Below, one piece after another: positions 45,055 through 56,333 of a stretch of 64,000 nucleotides of DNA (position 1 is the stretch's first letter; each line of letters opens with the position of its first letter). Where the stretch lies: assembly GCF_016808095.1 (NCBI RefSeq), contig NC_068977.1, positions 11,406,479-11,470,478 on the forward strand. Direction: 5' to 3'. Under the pieces are notes generated by a model, which searched no databases, was not told the origin of the DNA, and saw only the letters and a list, made by a program, of their open reading frames with translations. Both the position numbers and the translations under genes were made by a program. Origin of the DNA: Vigna angularis. Taxonomy: Eukaryota > Streptophyta > Magnoliopsida > Fabales > Fabaceae.

Positions 45055-48000
45055 TTAAGTACCAGATGATTTAGAAAACATCATCCTGTACATCGGGGCC
45101 TGACGCTCTAAAACATGTTTTTCCCAATCTGATCTTACTCCAAATGGGTTTTCCTCAAGCCACTCACTTTGTCCATACTCCAAATCAAGCTTACTCTTGC
45201 CGTATCTCAAAAATTGTTCTTTCATTCTTATTGCCACGGCTTCTACATCAGATTGCAGATAGATCTGGTCAATGTCAATAGTCTAAGTAAGCCTCAGTAA
45301 TAACAAACTCAAACTTTTCAAACAATTCAAGTAAAGTCACAACTCAGGACAACAAAATGTCAAAAAGGCACAATAAATATAATACTGATAAAACAAATAC
45401 TTTTCTAGTTTTTTTGTAAGGTCTGGCTTCCCACTCAGATCTGATGAGCAATTTTGTTTTTTGGATTAATGGGGAAGACCTGACCATCAACTGCACATTG
45501 ATTGAGGAAATACTAGTAGAACTCCTTCAAAGTCTAATTACCTTCCCATTGGGTGCTAGAAGATCCACTACTGCTTCAATTAAAGATCTCTGAAGCATCC
45601 TCCATCTGTGCTCAGGCTTATTGAAATCGGGGTTTGGACACTGCAGAAAATAAAGCCAGAATAGAGACTAAGGCTAAGCAGTTGACGGAGAAAAGAAGAA
45701 AATTACAGAAAATGTGATTACCACTAATTTGCTTTAAATTCATAGAACCTCATTTACCATAAGGAATAAGTTTGGAGCCCCCTAAAACTTGTCCTTCCAC
45801 CAATTGTAACATAATACCCCAGAAGTAGATATTCTATCAGAAGGAGATCCAACCCAATCAACATCTAAATAGCAAAATTTTTTTGTATGGTTATCAGAAT
45901 CATATAACAAATCTTTTACAAGAGATCCTTTAATGTACTTTAATATACGGATGACTGCATTCCAATTATCTTCACATGGGGAATTGATAAATTGGCTCAA
46001 CACACTATTTGTAAAGGAAATGTCAGGATGAGTAACTATAAGGTAATTTAATTTCCCAACCAATTGTCTATACTGCTTAGGATCTGAAATAGGACCCCCC
46101 TGATTTGGTAGGAGTTTGATATTAGGATCCATGGATATGTCAACAATTTTTGAATTCATAAACCCAAATTCCTAAAAAATATCCAATACATACTTCTTTT
46201 GAGATATAACAACACCATCATTAAATTGTGCTACCTCAATACCCAAGAAATATTTGAGTTTGCCAAGATCATTGGTTTGAAAATGGTGGCAAACATGTTG
46301 TTTCATCTAGGAGATGCCATGGTGGTCACTGTCTGTAAGAACAATGTCATCAACATATACTATCAAATAGACACATCCAACACTTGAGTGATGGTAAAAG
46401 ATTGAATGATCTGTCTCACTTCGAGCAATACCAAATTGTTGAACAACACTGCTAAATTTTCCTAACCAGTCCTAAGAGACTGTTTTAGGCCACATAAAGA
46501 TTTGCAAAGGCGACATACCAATACAGAAGACTCCCCCTAAGCAACAAATCCGGGAGGTTGCTCCATATATATTTCTTCCTTCAAATCTCCATTGAGGAAA
46601 GTATTTTTGAAATTGAGTTGATAAAGAGGCCATTATTAAGGAGCAACCATGGTTAGAAAAAAACAAACAGAAACCATCTTTGCCACTCAAGAAAAAGTAT
46701 CTCCATAATTCAATCCAAAAATTTGTGTAGCCTTTAGCTAGAAGTCGAGCTTTGAGGCGATCAATAGTACCATCAGGACCAACTTTGATAGCAAAAACCC
46801 ATCTGCAACCAACAACAAATTTCACAGACAATAGTGGGACGAGCTCTCAAGTTCTGCTATTCTAAAGAGCACATAGTTCATCTAGCATGGCCTACGCCAA
46901 CCAGGATGGGCTAAGGCATCACTAATAGATTTAGGAATGGACACAAAAGAAATAGACGAAAGGAAGGTATAAAAAGGTGAAGATAATCTATGGTAACTCA
47001 AAGCAGTATAAGGTGGATGTTCTCTTCCTCTTGTCTCGCACATATTTCACATTTTTCGCCTACACTTCATTTAATTGTTCAGCATTTTTCACATTGGCTC
47101 CCGCATTGCCAACAAGCCTTCCAACCCCCTTTCCAATGCTTCCACCCTTGAAATCCATGCTTCGTGTTGTCACCATGGATGGTCTCCAGGAACATAGAGC
47201 TCTGATACCAGTTGTTAGAAACCAACTTGTACAAAAATTATATTAAATTACTATTACAAGATTTGGTCTATAATTTACCAGATTACACATAACACAACAG
47301 AACACATAAACTGAAATAGAACAACACTTGGGACAATACACATCTTCCAAGTTACCAAGAACTTGGTCTCTCCCTTTCCAGATTTCCTCTCCCATCTAAT
47401 CTGCCTTTTCCCTCCCTTTCACTATTTTCCTGCTGTTCTCATAACTGCCTAGGCAGTTATATTTGGCCCTAATAAAATATTGAAAACTGTCAAACTGATT
47501 ACAGAATTGTCAAAAAACAATAACTGTCCTATTTACTATAGACCCTACAAAATCTTTATTTCTGGTTTCTCCATTTATAGTGCTTACTTATCAAGGCCAG
47601 CATGCTGCAAATTCGTTCATTGGTGCAATGATAGCAATTCATGCGCATCAACACTCAACAGAAGCGTGCACACATAGTAGAATCAATAGCAAAGAACAGG
47701 CCCGCAATGCTCAACATAATGTAATAATTCAAAATATAACAAAATTTAATTTATTGACCTGTATTGAGACAAGAACTAATTGTCCTGGGTAAGCAGAAAC
47801 AATAGAACGGAATGTTGATGTTGCATTGGTAGCAACAAAGTACCTAGAATAGAGAAAACAGGAAACCGAAGCTAAGAAAGTTTAACAAAGGAATTAAATT
47901 TCAACCACGAAGGAACTCTAATTAGTCACATGATCGATCATAAGTGCATGTGTGCTTATAATAAGTTCAGAATGTTCTTGTGTCATTCCTTGGGGTTGAA

Positions 48001-51000
48001 CTAAGATAAAATTTAAATTCATTGAATCCAATAAAAAAGAAGACGCTGCATCAATTTGTACAATGAAAGCAACATATTTACCCATTCTTTATGCCATATT
48101 GATGAATAGAATCCTGGCAGCGCAAGACATGCTGAAAAAGAAGTTAACAGGAAGATAAGAAAATTATTAAGTAAAAGCCTAGTACGGAAAATAGAAAACA
48201 GGGTAGAAGAGAGATAAGAGGACATGACGAGTAGGGAACCTTTTCATTGATCTCCAAACCGAGGAAGTTTAAATCTTGCCTCCTTCTAGCCATTTCAAGA
48301 AGGAAAAGCCCATTGCCTGTAAATAAGAGCAAACTATATTAGGGAAAAACCAGTAGCACAAGTTTTCTATTTAATCTACTGTCTCTGAGTCCCATGCTCC
48401 ATCTTTTTCTGTTACAGAATTTGGGAATTTTTTACAAGGATTTTAGGTTAAACTTAACAGAAAAATTTATGTTATGACAATGCACTCACATCAACTGTAT
48501 GTTTTATAGTGCATGAGAACTTTAGGAAATGTTTCTAGTTGCAAAGTTTTATAAGCTACAAGCATAATGAACATTAATTTAAAAAAATACCACTTCCAAT
48601 ATCCACAACCAGAGACTGAGTTGGGTCAGAATAAATGCTCCTCCAGTTGATCTCAAAAGGGTATCCCTGGAACATGTAACTACCATAAGCAGTAATAATA
48701 TCAATCATGCATCAGACACTTAAGTTGCTTAAAGCAAGATCAGTTTTGTTGGAAGTCTTACATTGACTAGAGATAAGGCCAAATTATAATATATAAATGG
48801 GGTGCAAACTTCAACATACAAGCCGGTTTTGTGGGGTTAAGTTAGGCTTAAATCCACTTCTTAATATGGTATCAGAGCCATGGTTGGAGCCTTTCCTAGC
48901 GAAATCTATGTGGGCATTCTGTTCCACCCATTGTTGGGCCACTATCGGACCACCTATTAATTCTACTCTCACGTTCGAGATGTCTATACCTCGGCGTGAA
49001 AGGGGTGTGTTGGAAGTCCCACATCGACTAAAGATAAGGCCAAATTATAATATTAAGTGGGGTGCAAACCTCACCATACAAGCCGATTTTGTGGGGTTGA
49101 GTTAGGCTTAAATCCACTTCTTAATAAGTTTCATTAGCATGATTAAACGACATACTATAAGTTAACTGCATTGATGTTAAAATATCAATATTGACCTCAT
49201 CTTCCTAATTCCTATATGTTAGTTACATTCTGTTACGAAATTAGTTAGTTAATATAGTTAGGATATTGATAGTTAGTTGTGACTTAAATAGACAGTAGGA
49301 TGTATGGAGAAAGAGAGGAAGTTGGTCACTTTTGTAGATTGGGCATTAGTTCTTTGTTAAAGGAGAAATCAATTGTGAAGGGAAAGCCCTTGGAGGAGAG
49401 AGAGTGCTCTCGTATGTATTGATCTTTCATTCTATAAAAAAAATCTATTTTCTTTCTATTTTCAATTCTTGGTATTGGAGAATATTCTCTTCTTTGCTAA
49501 GATTTGCTTCTCTGTTTGAGCCTTTGCACAACCGTACCCTAAGGGAAGCTTCTATAAATGCTCCCTCTGTATTTAATTTTGAGTTAAAACTAAAATGAAA
49601 AACTCTGATAAAACCACGAAAAGTACAACTGGACACAAGACTCTGTCTTGTAAATCTTTATTGCTTTATTTTCAATTCTGCACCTACCAATGTAATACGC
49701 ATAGAACTGGCTTAGAATGTTACAACATATTTTCCCCAGAGGTTGTTCGAGAGAACCTCACTCTCCACAATAATCCTGAACTTTTCCTCCTTTCCTCCCA
49801 AAAACACTCCCTACACACCTCTTAATAAGACTATTTATAATAGTCTATTACAGTTATGTAATTACAATTGTACTAACTACTTTCTTTTTTTCTTCTTTTG
49901 TATCAAACCTATTAATACCCCCTCCATCAAGATTCACCTTGTCCTCAAGGTGAAATTCTAGAAATTCTTTATAATGCAAGTAGAAAATTCCCAACTATTC
50001 TCAATATCTGAAAATTTATGTCACCTTCAGTGGTCTTTCTAGTATCTAGCAGTTGTTCTAGAAATACTTCTAGAATATAGTCTTCAGTAAGTGGAGGAGG
50101 CATGGGTTGGGTAGATGTGGTAGGCTGCCCTCCCTGGTGACTAGTGATGCTACTTGTTATGTCTGAGATCTCCCCTTTCTCTCTGTAATAGGCACAAAAT
50201 GGCTTAGAATGTTACAACATATTTTCCCCAGAGATTGTTTAAGAGAACCTCACTCTGTTAGGTTTATAAAGGAGGAGGTTCACTAGGGAGATACAACACC
50301 AATGAGACCTAAATCCAACCACATAAGAGATTGGTATCACTCTCTAACTAAAACTTTAAAGGAATGGGTTAATGGGTCTTCATCTTTATATGGTGCTCTA
50401 GTTTTTCATTTCTACTTTCTAGCAATCTCCCCCTTCAAGGGTGAGTCCTTTCACATTGGTACACTCCCCCTCCAACGAAAGCATTCCCAACCACGAGTAT
50501 CCCTTCTTGTACTGTCGTTCATCTTAATGGGACAAGCTTACCTGGACCCATGCTTGGAAGACTTTTGATACAGGGACTATTGTAGTCATTTGAGCCTAAC
50601 CAAGCTCTGATACCACTTGTTGGGTCTATCGAGGAGGAGGTTCACTAAGGAGATACAACACCAATAAGACCAAAACCCAACCACATAAGGAATTGACACC
50701 ACTCTCTACCCAAAACCTTAAGACAACGGGTTAATGGGTTTTCATCTTTATATGATGCTCTACTTTCTCATTTCTACTCAATGTGGGACTTAGACTCACT
50801 TGGAATTCTAACACTCTCCACAATAATCTTGAACTTTTCCTTCCTTTCCTCCCCAAAAACACTCCCTACTTACCTCCTAATAAGACTATCTATAATAGTC
50901 TGTTACAGTTATGTAATTACAACTGTACTAACTACCTTTTTTTTTCCTTCTTTCGTAAACTATATCAAACCTAGCAAATTCCAATTTCAGTTTAGCTTTT

Positions 51001-54000
51001 TCTCTTTGAATTTCTCTATGATGGCATCAATGTGAATTTGACAAGCATGTGCCTTCATCTGCATGTGGAAGTATTCATGGATTTTATTCCATACTTGATA
51101 TGAGTGAATTGAGTCAATGACTTGGGAGAGAACAGATTTTGACAGTGTTGATTGAAGCCAGGTAAGTAACATTTGATCCTGAACTTCCCAAACTTACTAT
51201 TCAGGAATGAAATTATCACATCAGGATCTCGATCAGTGAGACATCTAGGAGGAATCAATGTGCTAACGACAAACCTTTGAAGTTTGTGACACTTCGTAAC
51301 GGTTCAGTTTTGATGTTGCCAAAAATCATTTTAGTCATCCAGTTTCTCAACGACAGAGCTAGGAAAAGAGTGGGGCATGAAAGGGATGGGATTTGAGGTA
51401 GCCATAGGAGAAAAAAAAAATCAAGGTCAAGGTTTACCAATAGAATGTGTTTTAATCTATGACTTGGTTCCTATAACACAATCATTCACAATAATGACTA
51501 TATATACTATCTCTGTTAGGAATGGCTCTAGGACTGAGAAGAAAGGGGAACAACCTTTCTAGGTCTATTATAGAAGGAAGGCGCTACACTGTAATTAGTT
51601 AGAACCGGGTAGTTAGTTAGTTAGTTATACGGTTCAGGAGTAAGGACCTAAGAAGTAGGTCCTCAATGGTAATTGGGATTTTTTTAGCTTTTGTTTTCTA
51701 GCATCTGTGTATCTGGTTTTTTCAGAGTGCTTTTTTTTAGGGTAATTTTGTATACCATGTTGCTTTGATTGCTGTAACTGTTGTGAAGAAATATTATTCC
51801 TTTCAGTCACACTATTTGTAATAGAGACAGTGATATTGTGCTAGGATTTCTGCTTTTGGTTCCTAACAATTCCAACATGCTGTGGAAAAGAATAATGTTT
51901 TTATTAATTCTTCTATCACTTAAATGCATTTAAAAATATGTTGTACACCAAATTATGTCTAATTTAGTAATAAGTTCATTAAACAACAAAATATATTTGC
52001 TTTTAAGGAACATTCATATATATTGGTTTCCTCTCCCCACTATCTAAAATAATGGACTCAGATGGCCATGTTTTATTTTGTTAGAAAAAGTTCACAAAAA
52101 TAATGATATAAATTACATAATCTCAAGAAACTAGAGTCATCTCCATAAATTCCAGCGGTAAAATCCTAACAATGCAAGTTCAAGAGACATGCAAGGTAGT
52201 TTTGATAATTAAAATATTTTGAGCATACATTGAATTATTCTCCTGAAATATTTAGTGGAAGAGAATGGTATAGAAAATAGTGCTTATCAAGGTATACCCT
52301 GTCGACAGCCATAACACCAGGGAGCTTTCTTCCTTTGAGAAATTCCCATACAACAGAAGCATCCTCAATGATATTTATAAAGGACAATGAACTTTTTTCC
52401 TGTCTCACTAGTTTGCTTGCCATAGTCCCAACAACTGTTATTTCACAGTTGTTTTGGCCTAGTTTGTCTAGAATTCTTGCCAATTTAGAAGCCCCGTTGG
52501 TGTATTCACTTGAATAATCAAATTTCACAGGACCAATCCAAATTATTTTCTGCAATGGATTCAAAGAAAAATGTTATGTAGTTCCTTGTTACATTTCAAA
52601 ATCGATAGATAATAAATTTTTTAGAATGAAAACAGTTATTCATTATCAATACCTAAAGTCATTGCATGATATTGATTACATGCACAAATTACAACTAAAA
52701 TTAGCAGAAAAGATGAAAGAATCAAATGCCCATTTTAATAAAAGATTCCCAGAGCAGAAATGTTAAATCAATCCCAATTCCATAGTTATCTAAAGATTCT
52801 TTAATATATATTAAGAAAATAAACCAATTGTAGTTTATGCTTGATGCCTATGTATAAACAAATTAGTAATGTACCTTACAAGTTCTAAGTGTAGAGTCGA
52901 TTTCATCCAATGATACAGGTCCTAGGTCCACAGGTACCCAATCTAGATCAAAATCAAATCTGCATTAATTTTATTTGCTGAACACAAGTAATATATACAT
53001 GAATATCTAAGTAGCACAACACAATCCCTTATCAATGTGAAGAATAGCATACCATCCAAAATTCCATGAGAAGGAAATAATTGCAGTTGCTTTGGATCAC
53101 TCTTTTTCTGGCACCAAAAGTCTTTTGGATACAGAAGCTGCACGTTTCTATCTTGAGCAAGTCTCACTATATCTAGAGCTTCATTAACTGCTTGATGGTC
53201 TACTAAATCACACGGAATTGATACTCCTAATGCGTGCATTACTTGAAATGACATCATGCCCACAAAAACAAACACTTGGCATCTGGAAGCTAAGAACTGA
53301 AAAGAAGCTGCTTTATCATAAAGATTACCCCCTCCAATCTGGATTGCAAGAGAAACAAACAGTGAACAAATTTATCAATAAAAGTACTTGAAACTTTCTT
53401 GAATGTAAAAGTTATTAATTATAACAAATAACATTAACAGCAAAAGGGACATACAATTGCTACATATGGCTTTGTGCTGGCTTCTGCAAGATTCTTCAGT
53501 TGATCAAGCCTCTCCTCAAAATGAAAACCAGCTATACAGGCGTAGCAGAAACGGGTAACACCAACAGTAGAGGCTAGAACTTTATGACAGTTGGAGAAGG
53601 AGTCGTTGACAAAGATATCAACTCCTGATGATAATATTCTAGAAAACTCCAAACTATTAGCAACTTCCTCTTTGAAATTAGAAAGATTCTCAAGAAGATG
53701 GATATTCTCTTTCTCATGGCTATTCATCTTTGCTTGCTTCTTAAAATTCATGGCATGGAGTGGAACAATTTGTATTTGAAGAACTTCTGATAAGAAATCT
53801 ACAGCAAGAAATTATCAATCATCCAATATGGAAGCTCCTTACATAAAAAATGACATTTGTTAATTCCATTGCCCACATAGTTTAAAGTTTCTTTTTAGTA
53901 AGTTTGTTCTGTCTTTCCTCCCATTATAAAACTAGAATTGCTATAAGCAGTTCAATTGATGACATACTAGCTAAACACGGCAACTAACGGCAAGGATTGA

Positions 54001-56314
54001 ACAAAAAGCCTTTAAGAAAGTACCTGTAACTGAATCTGTGTGAAGTTCTGGAATATTCATATTCCAATCACTGACCAAGATGACATTTGCCCCAGCTTTA
54101 TGCAAATATTTAATTGTATATACTGCATTAGAATCTGATTCATTCTTCTTGTCGCACTCTCTCTTGACTAATATGTTAGAATCAAATCTGACCATGACAA
54201 CTTTTCCAAAAAGCTCCTCCCTAGGAAATTCTCTAAGAGTTTGTATATGAGGAATACCATTCAACTTTCCACCATTACTAAAGTAAATCTAACAATAAAA
54301 CCATAAAATTTAGGGCCAAAACAAAATAAGCAACAAATAATGCTGTTAAAAAGTATACAATAACCAAGATTGATTTAATGTTAGTAATTTTTTTATTTCA
54401 TCAAGACATAAACACAAAACTCATACCACATCGAATGGAAAAAGTTAAGATCCAAACAATAGAAGCATATTTAGTTCTGCATTCTTAAAAATTGGATTTA
54501 TGGCTAATTCAAGTCTCGAACTAGCTCAAGGTATGAGGGTAAATATAGTTGATGCGAAATTTCCTACACACACCCCTCATACTAAGGAGTGGACATCTCA
54601 AATGTTACAAGACTAGATATCTATATGTAGTGTAATGAAGGCCTAATAAAAAGTGGCCCGATTGACCCAAAAATAATCATTAGAATATACTTTAATATCA
54701 TCTTAAAATTTAGATTTAGGCCTAACTCAAAAGAAAAACCTAGCTTATGAGGTAAGCATGCGCACACACACACACATATATATTATTTTGACCATGCCTT
54801 TAGTAGATGTGGGATCTCTAACATACAGTAAAGCCAACAACCATTAAGAATGATATTTTACCACTAAGCATGTTATTTTTATGAATATAAAATCAATCTT
54901 GAGCATGCACCTAACAAACTAATATTGGTCCTTGCAATATCAAAACCTTTGTGACCAAGTGGTCAGGACATAGGAGGAATTCATTCCTTGTAACCGTTGC
55001 AATTCATAACTAAAGTGAGTTTCAACACAAGACTTTAAAGCCTATGCTTTGTTCAACACACCTATATATATATATATTGTAAACTGGCTTTATTATCTCT
55101 AGTCAATGTGGGACTTCCAATACACCCCCTTACATCGAGGTATATACATAATGGGTGGTCCAACAGCGGCCCGATAGTGGGTGAAATGATATACCCAACA
55201 AACACAAATCTCGTTAGGATAGGCTTTAACCTAGCAGCCCGATAGTGGGTGAAATGATATACCCAACAAACACAAATTTCGCTAGGATAGGCTTTAACCT
55301 ACCTCTGATACCATGTTAAGAAGTAGACTTTAAGCCTAACTATAAATTGGCCTTATCTCTAATCGATGTGGGACTTTCAACAGTGTTAAAACTCTAATGG
55401 GTTTTGAGAAAGGGTCAAGTTATGTATGTTATGACCTGTATGTTAGGGCTTGTTCTTGTATATTTAGGAGAGTTGGTAAGAGAAAAAATGCATGTGAGTG
55501 ACAAAAAGAAACTTTAAGTTTCTCATAAATAAATTTAGAATATAGTGTAGTATGTGATGAGATACCATTCCGGATTTTATTATATATGAATTCTAAGGGG
55601 ATAGGTGTAATCTAACTTTGATAGGCTTTCTACTTGAGTGGGTTTTACTATAGTCTCTCTACTATGTTTTGTATCTTTTATTTTATTTTTAATTATATTT
55701 TGGGCATGCTGCAAATGATTGATATAACTTGGGATGCCAACCTAGTAAAACTTACAATTTATATAGAGATATCTTTGCATACCTATGTTCTATAAAAGAA
55801 AAGTATGAGCTCATATCATCATCCATAGATATCCAACAACCTCTATTAGAGCACCCGAGAAAAGACATAATAATGACAGTTAGTGTGTGCCTCCAGGATT
55901 TTTGCAGTTACTTTCTCTCTTTCTCCCTGACTTTCAACCTCTCTCCCTCTCTTTCCCTTCCTACATAGTTATCAGTTACAACTTATCATAAAATATCGTG
56001 GCACAAAAAGGACCTGTTAAGTATCTCACCTTATGGTTAAACAAGTTCGCAACATGATTTGTTATGTCCCCACTGCCTGTCAAAACTAACTCCAAATAAA
56101 GCACAGTAACAGAAAACAAATAACAAATTTCAAAAAACAAAAAATCCTTAAGACAACCTTGCAAAGGCAGTGGGGCTCCATTAAACTCAAGAAACTTGGC
56201 AAATTTTCCAGTATGAGCATATCTTATTTGTTTAAACAACTTGGGAAAGTCACTGAAATATAATTTGTTGGAGAGAACAGTTCCATGCAGAAGATTTACA
56301 GGGTGGCCCATCAT
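45055..56314 (-). CDS. PGK-like / TrmB-type tRNA m7G methyltransferase fusion, 13 coding exons
   Basis: Exons, 5' to 3': 56314-56158, 56076-56030, 54288-54024, 53798-53455, 53338-53053, 52942-52875, 52549-52298, 48666-48591, 48316-48240, 48131-48082, 47843-47759, 45640-45542, 45264-45055. Introns are GT..AG, phases fit, giving 671 aa. Residues about 90-473 are PGK-like ('VRFDSN', 'LLENLSNF', '[10 protein letters not shown]', 'VDLGP', 'LPGVMAVD'). Most PGK catalytic motifs are altered, so kinase activity is doubtful. Residues 474-671 are TrmB-like: SAM site 'VDIGSGNG', 'LGLEI', '[16 protein letters not shown]', '[14 protein letters not shown]'; this family makes m7G46 in tRNA. The domains meet at a phase-0 intron of 3.6 kb. 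It could instead be two genes, but the first part has no visible stop of its own and the second no clear start. Confidence 0.82.
45783..47011 (-). pseudogene. truncated copia pol fragment (relative of copia 1)
   Basis: It lies in the intron between the last-but-two and last-but-one exons of the fusion gene. The pieces '[20 protein letters not shown]' (46472-46831) and '[20 protein letters not shown]' (45782-46159) match the copia 1 reverse transcriptase and RNase H regions closely. Many indels and stops separate them, and both LTRs are missing. It covers RT through early RNase H only. Confidence 0.88.
47012..47560 (-). mobile_element. 5' LTR plus leader fragment of another retroelement
   Basis: The reverse complement of 'gagctctgatacca' (47198-47211) is a good primer site. 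To its left lies about 190 bp of leader. To its right, an LTR-like segment of roughly 300 bp ends 'tttctaaca' next to the primer site. At 47441-47460 the LTR carries a perfect 20-bp palindrome ('ataactgcct' plus its reverse complement). The outer end is uncertain, and the copia fragment at its left is a different family. Confidence 0.6.
48742..49131 (+). mobile_element. intact TRIM element with AGTTT target repeat
   Basis: The element is 48747-49126 (380 bp): LTR 48747-48866 (120 bp), primer site 'tggtatcagagcc' 48867-48879, non-coding interior, purine tract 'gcgtgaaaggggtg', LTR 49008-49126 (119 bp). LTRs start TGTTGGAAGTC and end CTTCTTAATA. AGTTT flanks both sides (48742-48746 and 49127-49131). 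It lies antisense in the 3.6-kb intron between the PGK-like and TrmB parts. Its size and lack of coding sequence define a terminal-repeat retrotransposon in miniature, moved by proteins of other elements. Confidence 0.93.
49216..49475 (+). mobile_element. probable LTR followed by degenerate primer site
   Basis: It starts 'tgttagttacattctgttac' near 49218, contains 'gttagttaatatagttagg' and 'gtgacttaaatagacag', and ends near 'ttttcaattct'. It is followed by 'tggtattggag' at about 49472, a degenerate initiator-Met primer site. A first internal stretch follows to about 49600. No second LTR or target repeat was found. Confidence 0.45.
49690..49965 (-). repeat. LTR-like direct repeat, copy A (uninterrupted)
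   Basis: The text from 'cttagaatgttacaacatat' to 'gtactaactac' recurs at 50188-50255 and 50812-50965. To its right stands 'ccccctccatcaagattcaccttgtcctcaagg', which reversed looks like the end of a gypsy pol and a purine tract. Copy A is therefore probably the 3' LTR of a decayed minus-strand element. It preserves the site that is occupied by a TRIM in copy B. Confidence 0.55.
50188..50965 (-). repeat. LTR-like direct repeat, copy B, split by a TRIM
   Basis: The two outer parts (50188-50255 and 50812-50965) together match copy A. The TRIM entered at 'cctcactc', and CACTC is found again at 50812-50816. Copy A has the unoccupied 'cctcactctccac'. Confidence 0.6.
50256..50811 (-). mobile_element. 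second TRIM family, target repeat CACTC
   Basis: Direct repeats of about 190 bp (50256-50445 and 50622-50811; 'ggaggaggttcacta', 'gagatacaacaccaa', 'gggttaatgggt') flank a short interior. The reverse complement of 'gctctgatacca' (50608-50619) is the primer site, next to the right-hand LTR. CACTC stands at both sides (50251-50255, 50812-50816); the last CA of the right-hand LTR coincides with it. Nothing is coded. The left LTR lacks the conserved end, so it is partly truncated. Confidence 0.75.
50990..51445 (-). pseudogene. copia gag fragment
   Basis: Three overlapping minus-strand frames give copia gag phrases: 'PQIPSLSC' near the start, '[18 protein letters not shown]', and '[19 protein letters not shown]' (typical 'SW.VW..I...F' gag motif). 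Frameshifts separate them. It lies in the intron at the domain junction of the fusion gene. Confidence 0.65.
51514..51868. mobile_element. LTR (possibly solo), 355 bp
   Basis: It starts TGTTAGGAA and ends TTCCTAACA, a perfect 9-base inverted end, with CT-rich and T-rich transcribed-type sequence between. The flanking 5-mers are ATCTC and ATTCC, so a target repeat is doubtful. It lies to the right of the copia gag fragment and could be the 5' LTR of that element, but no primer site was seen. Confidence 0.55.
54485..54823 (-). mobile_element. decayed TRIM
   Basis: Read on the minus strand, it starts 'tgttagagatcccacatctac' at 54823 and has a '(gt)n' run in the LTR and 'gagttaggcctaaatc'. A degenerate primer site 'tgatattaaag' follows near 54697. 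A short interior ends in 'ggggtgtgtgtagg', and a diverged second LTR reaches to about 54485. It lies in the third intron of the fusion gene. Confidence 0.6.
55079..55382 (-). mobile_element. TRIM with duplicated interior
   Basis: The 5' LTR (minus) is 55382-55314 and is short, 69 bp, lacking the middle part of the intact TRIM. The primer site 'tggtatcagag' is 55313-55303. The interior carries a 66-68-bp segment twice in tandem (about 55165-55230 and 55231-55298). The 3' LTR is cut off at a TA-run near 55075. It lies in the third intron of the fusion gene. Confidence 0.7.
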
Positions 56315-56333
56315 CAATTTCCCAAGATTGAAG

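Noticed and set aside
48747..49126. Cassandra-type TRIM carrying a 5S rRNA-like region
   Set aside because: 'gttgagttaggctta' recalls a 5S A-box, but the 120-bp LTR is too short and no C-box-like part was found; kept as a generic TRIM.
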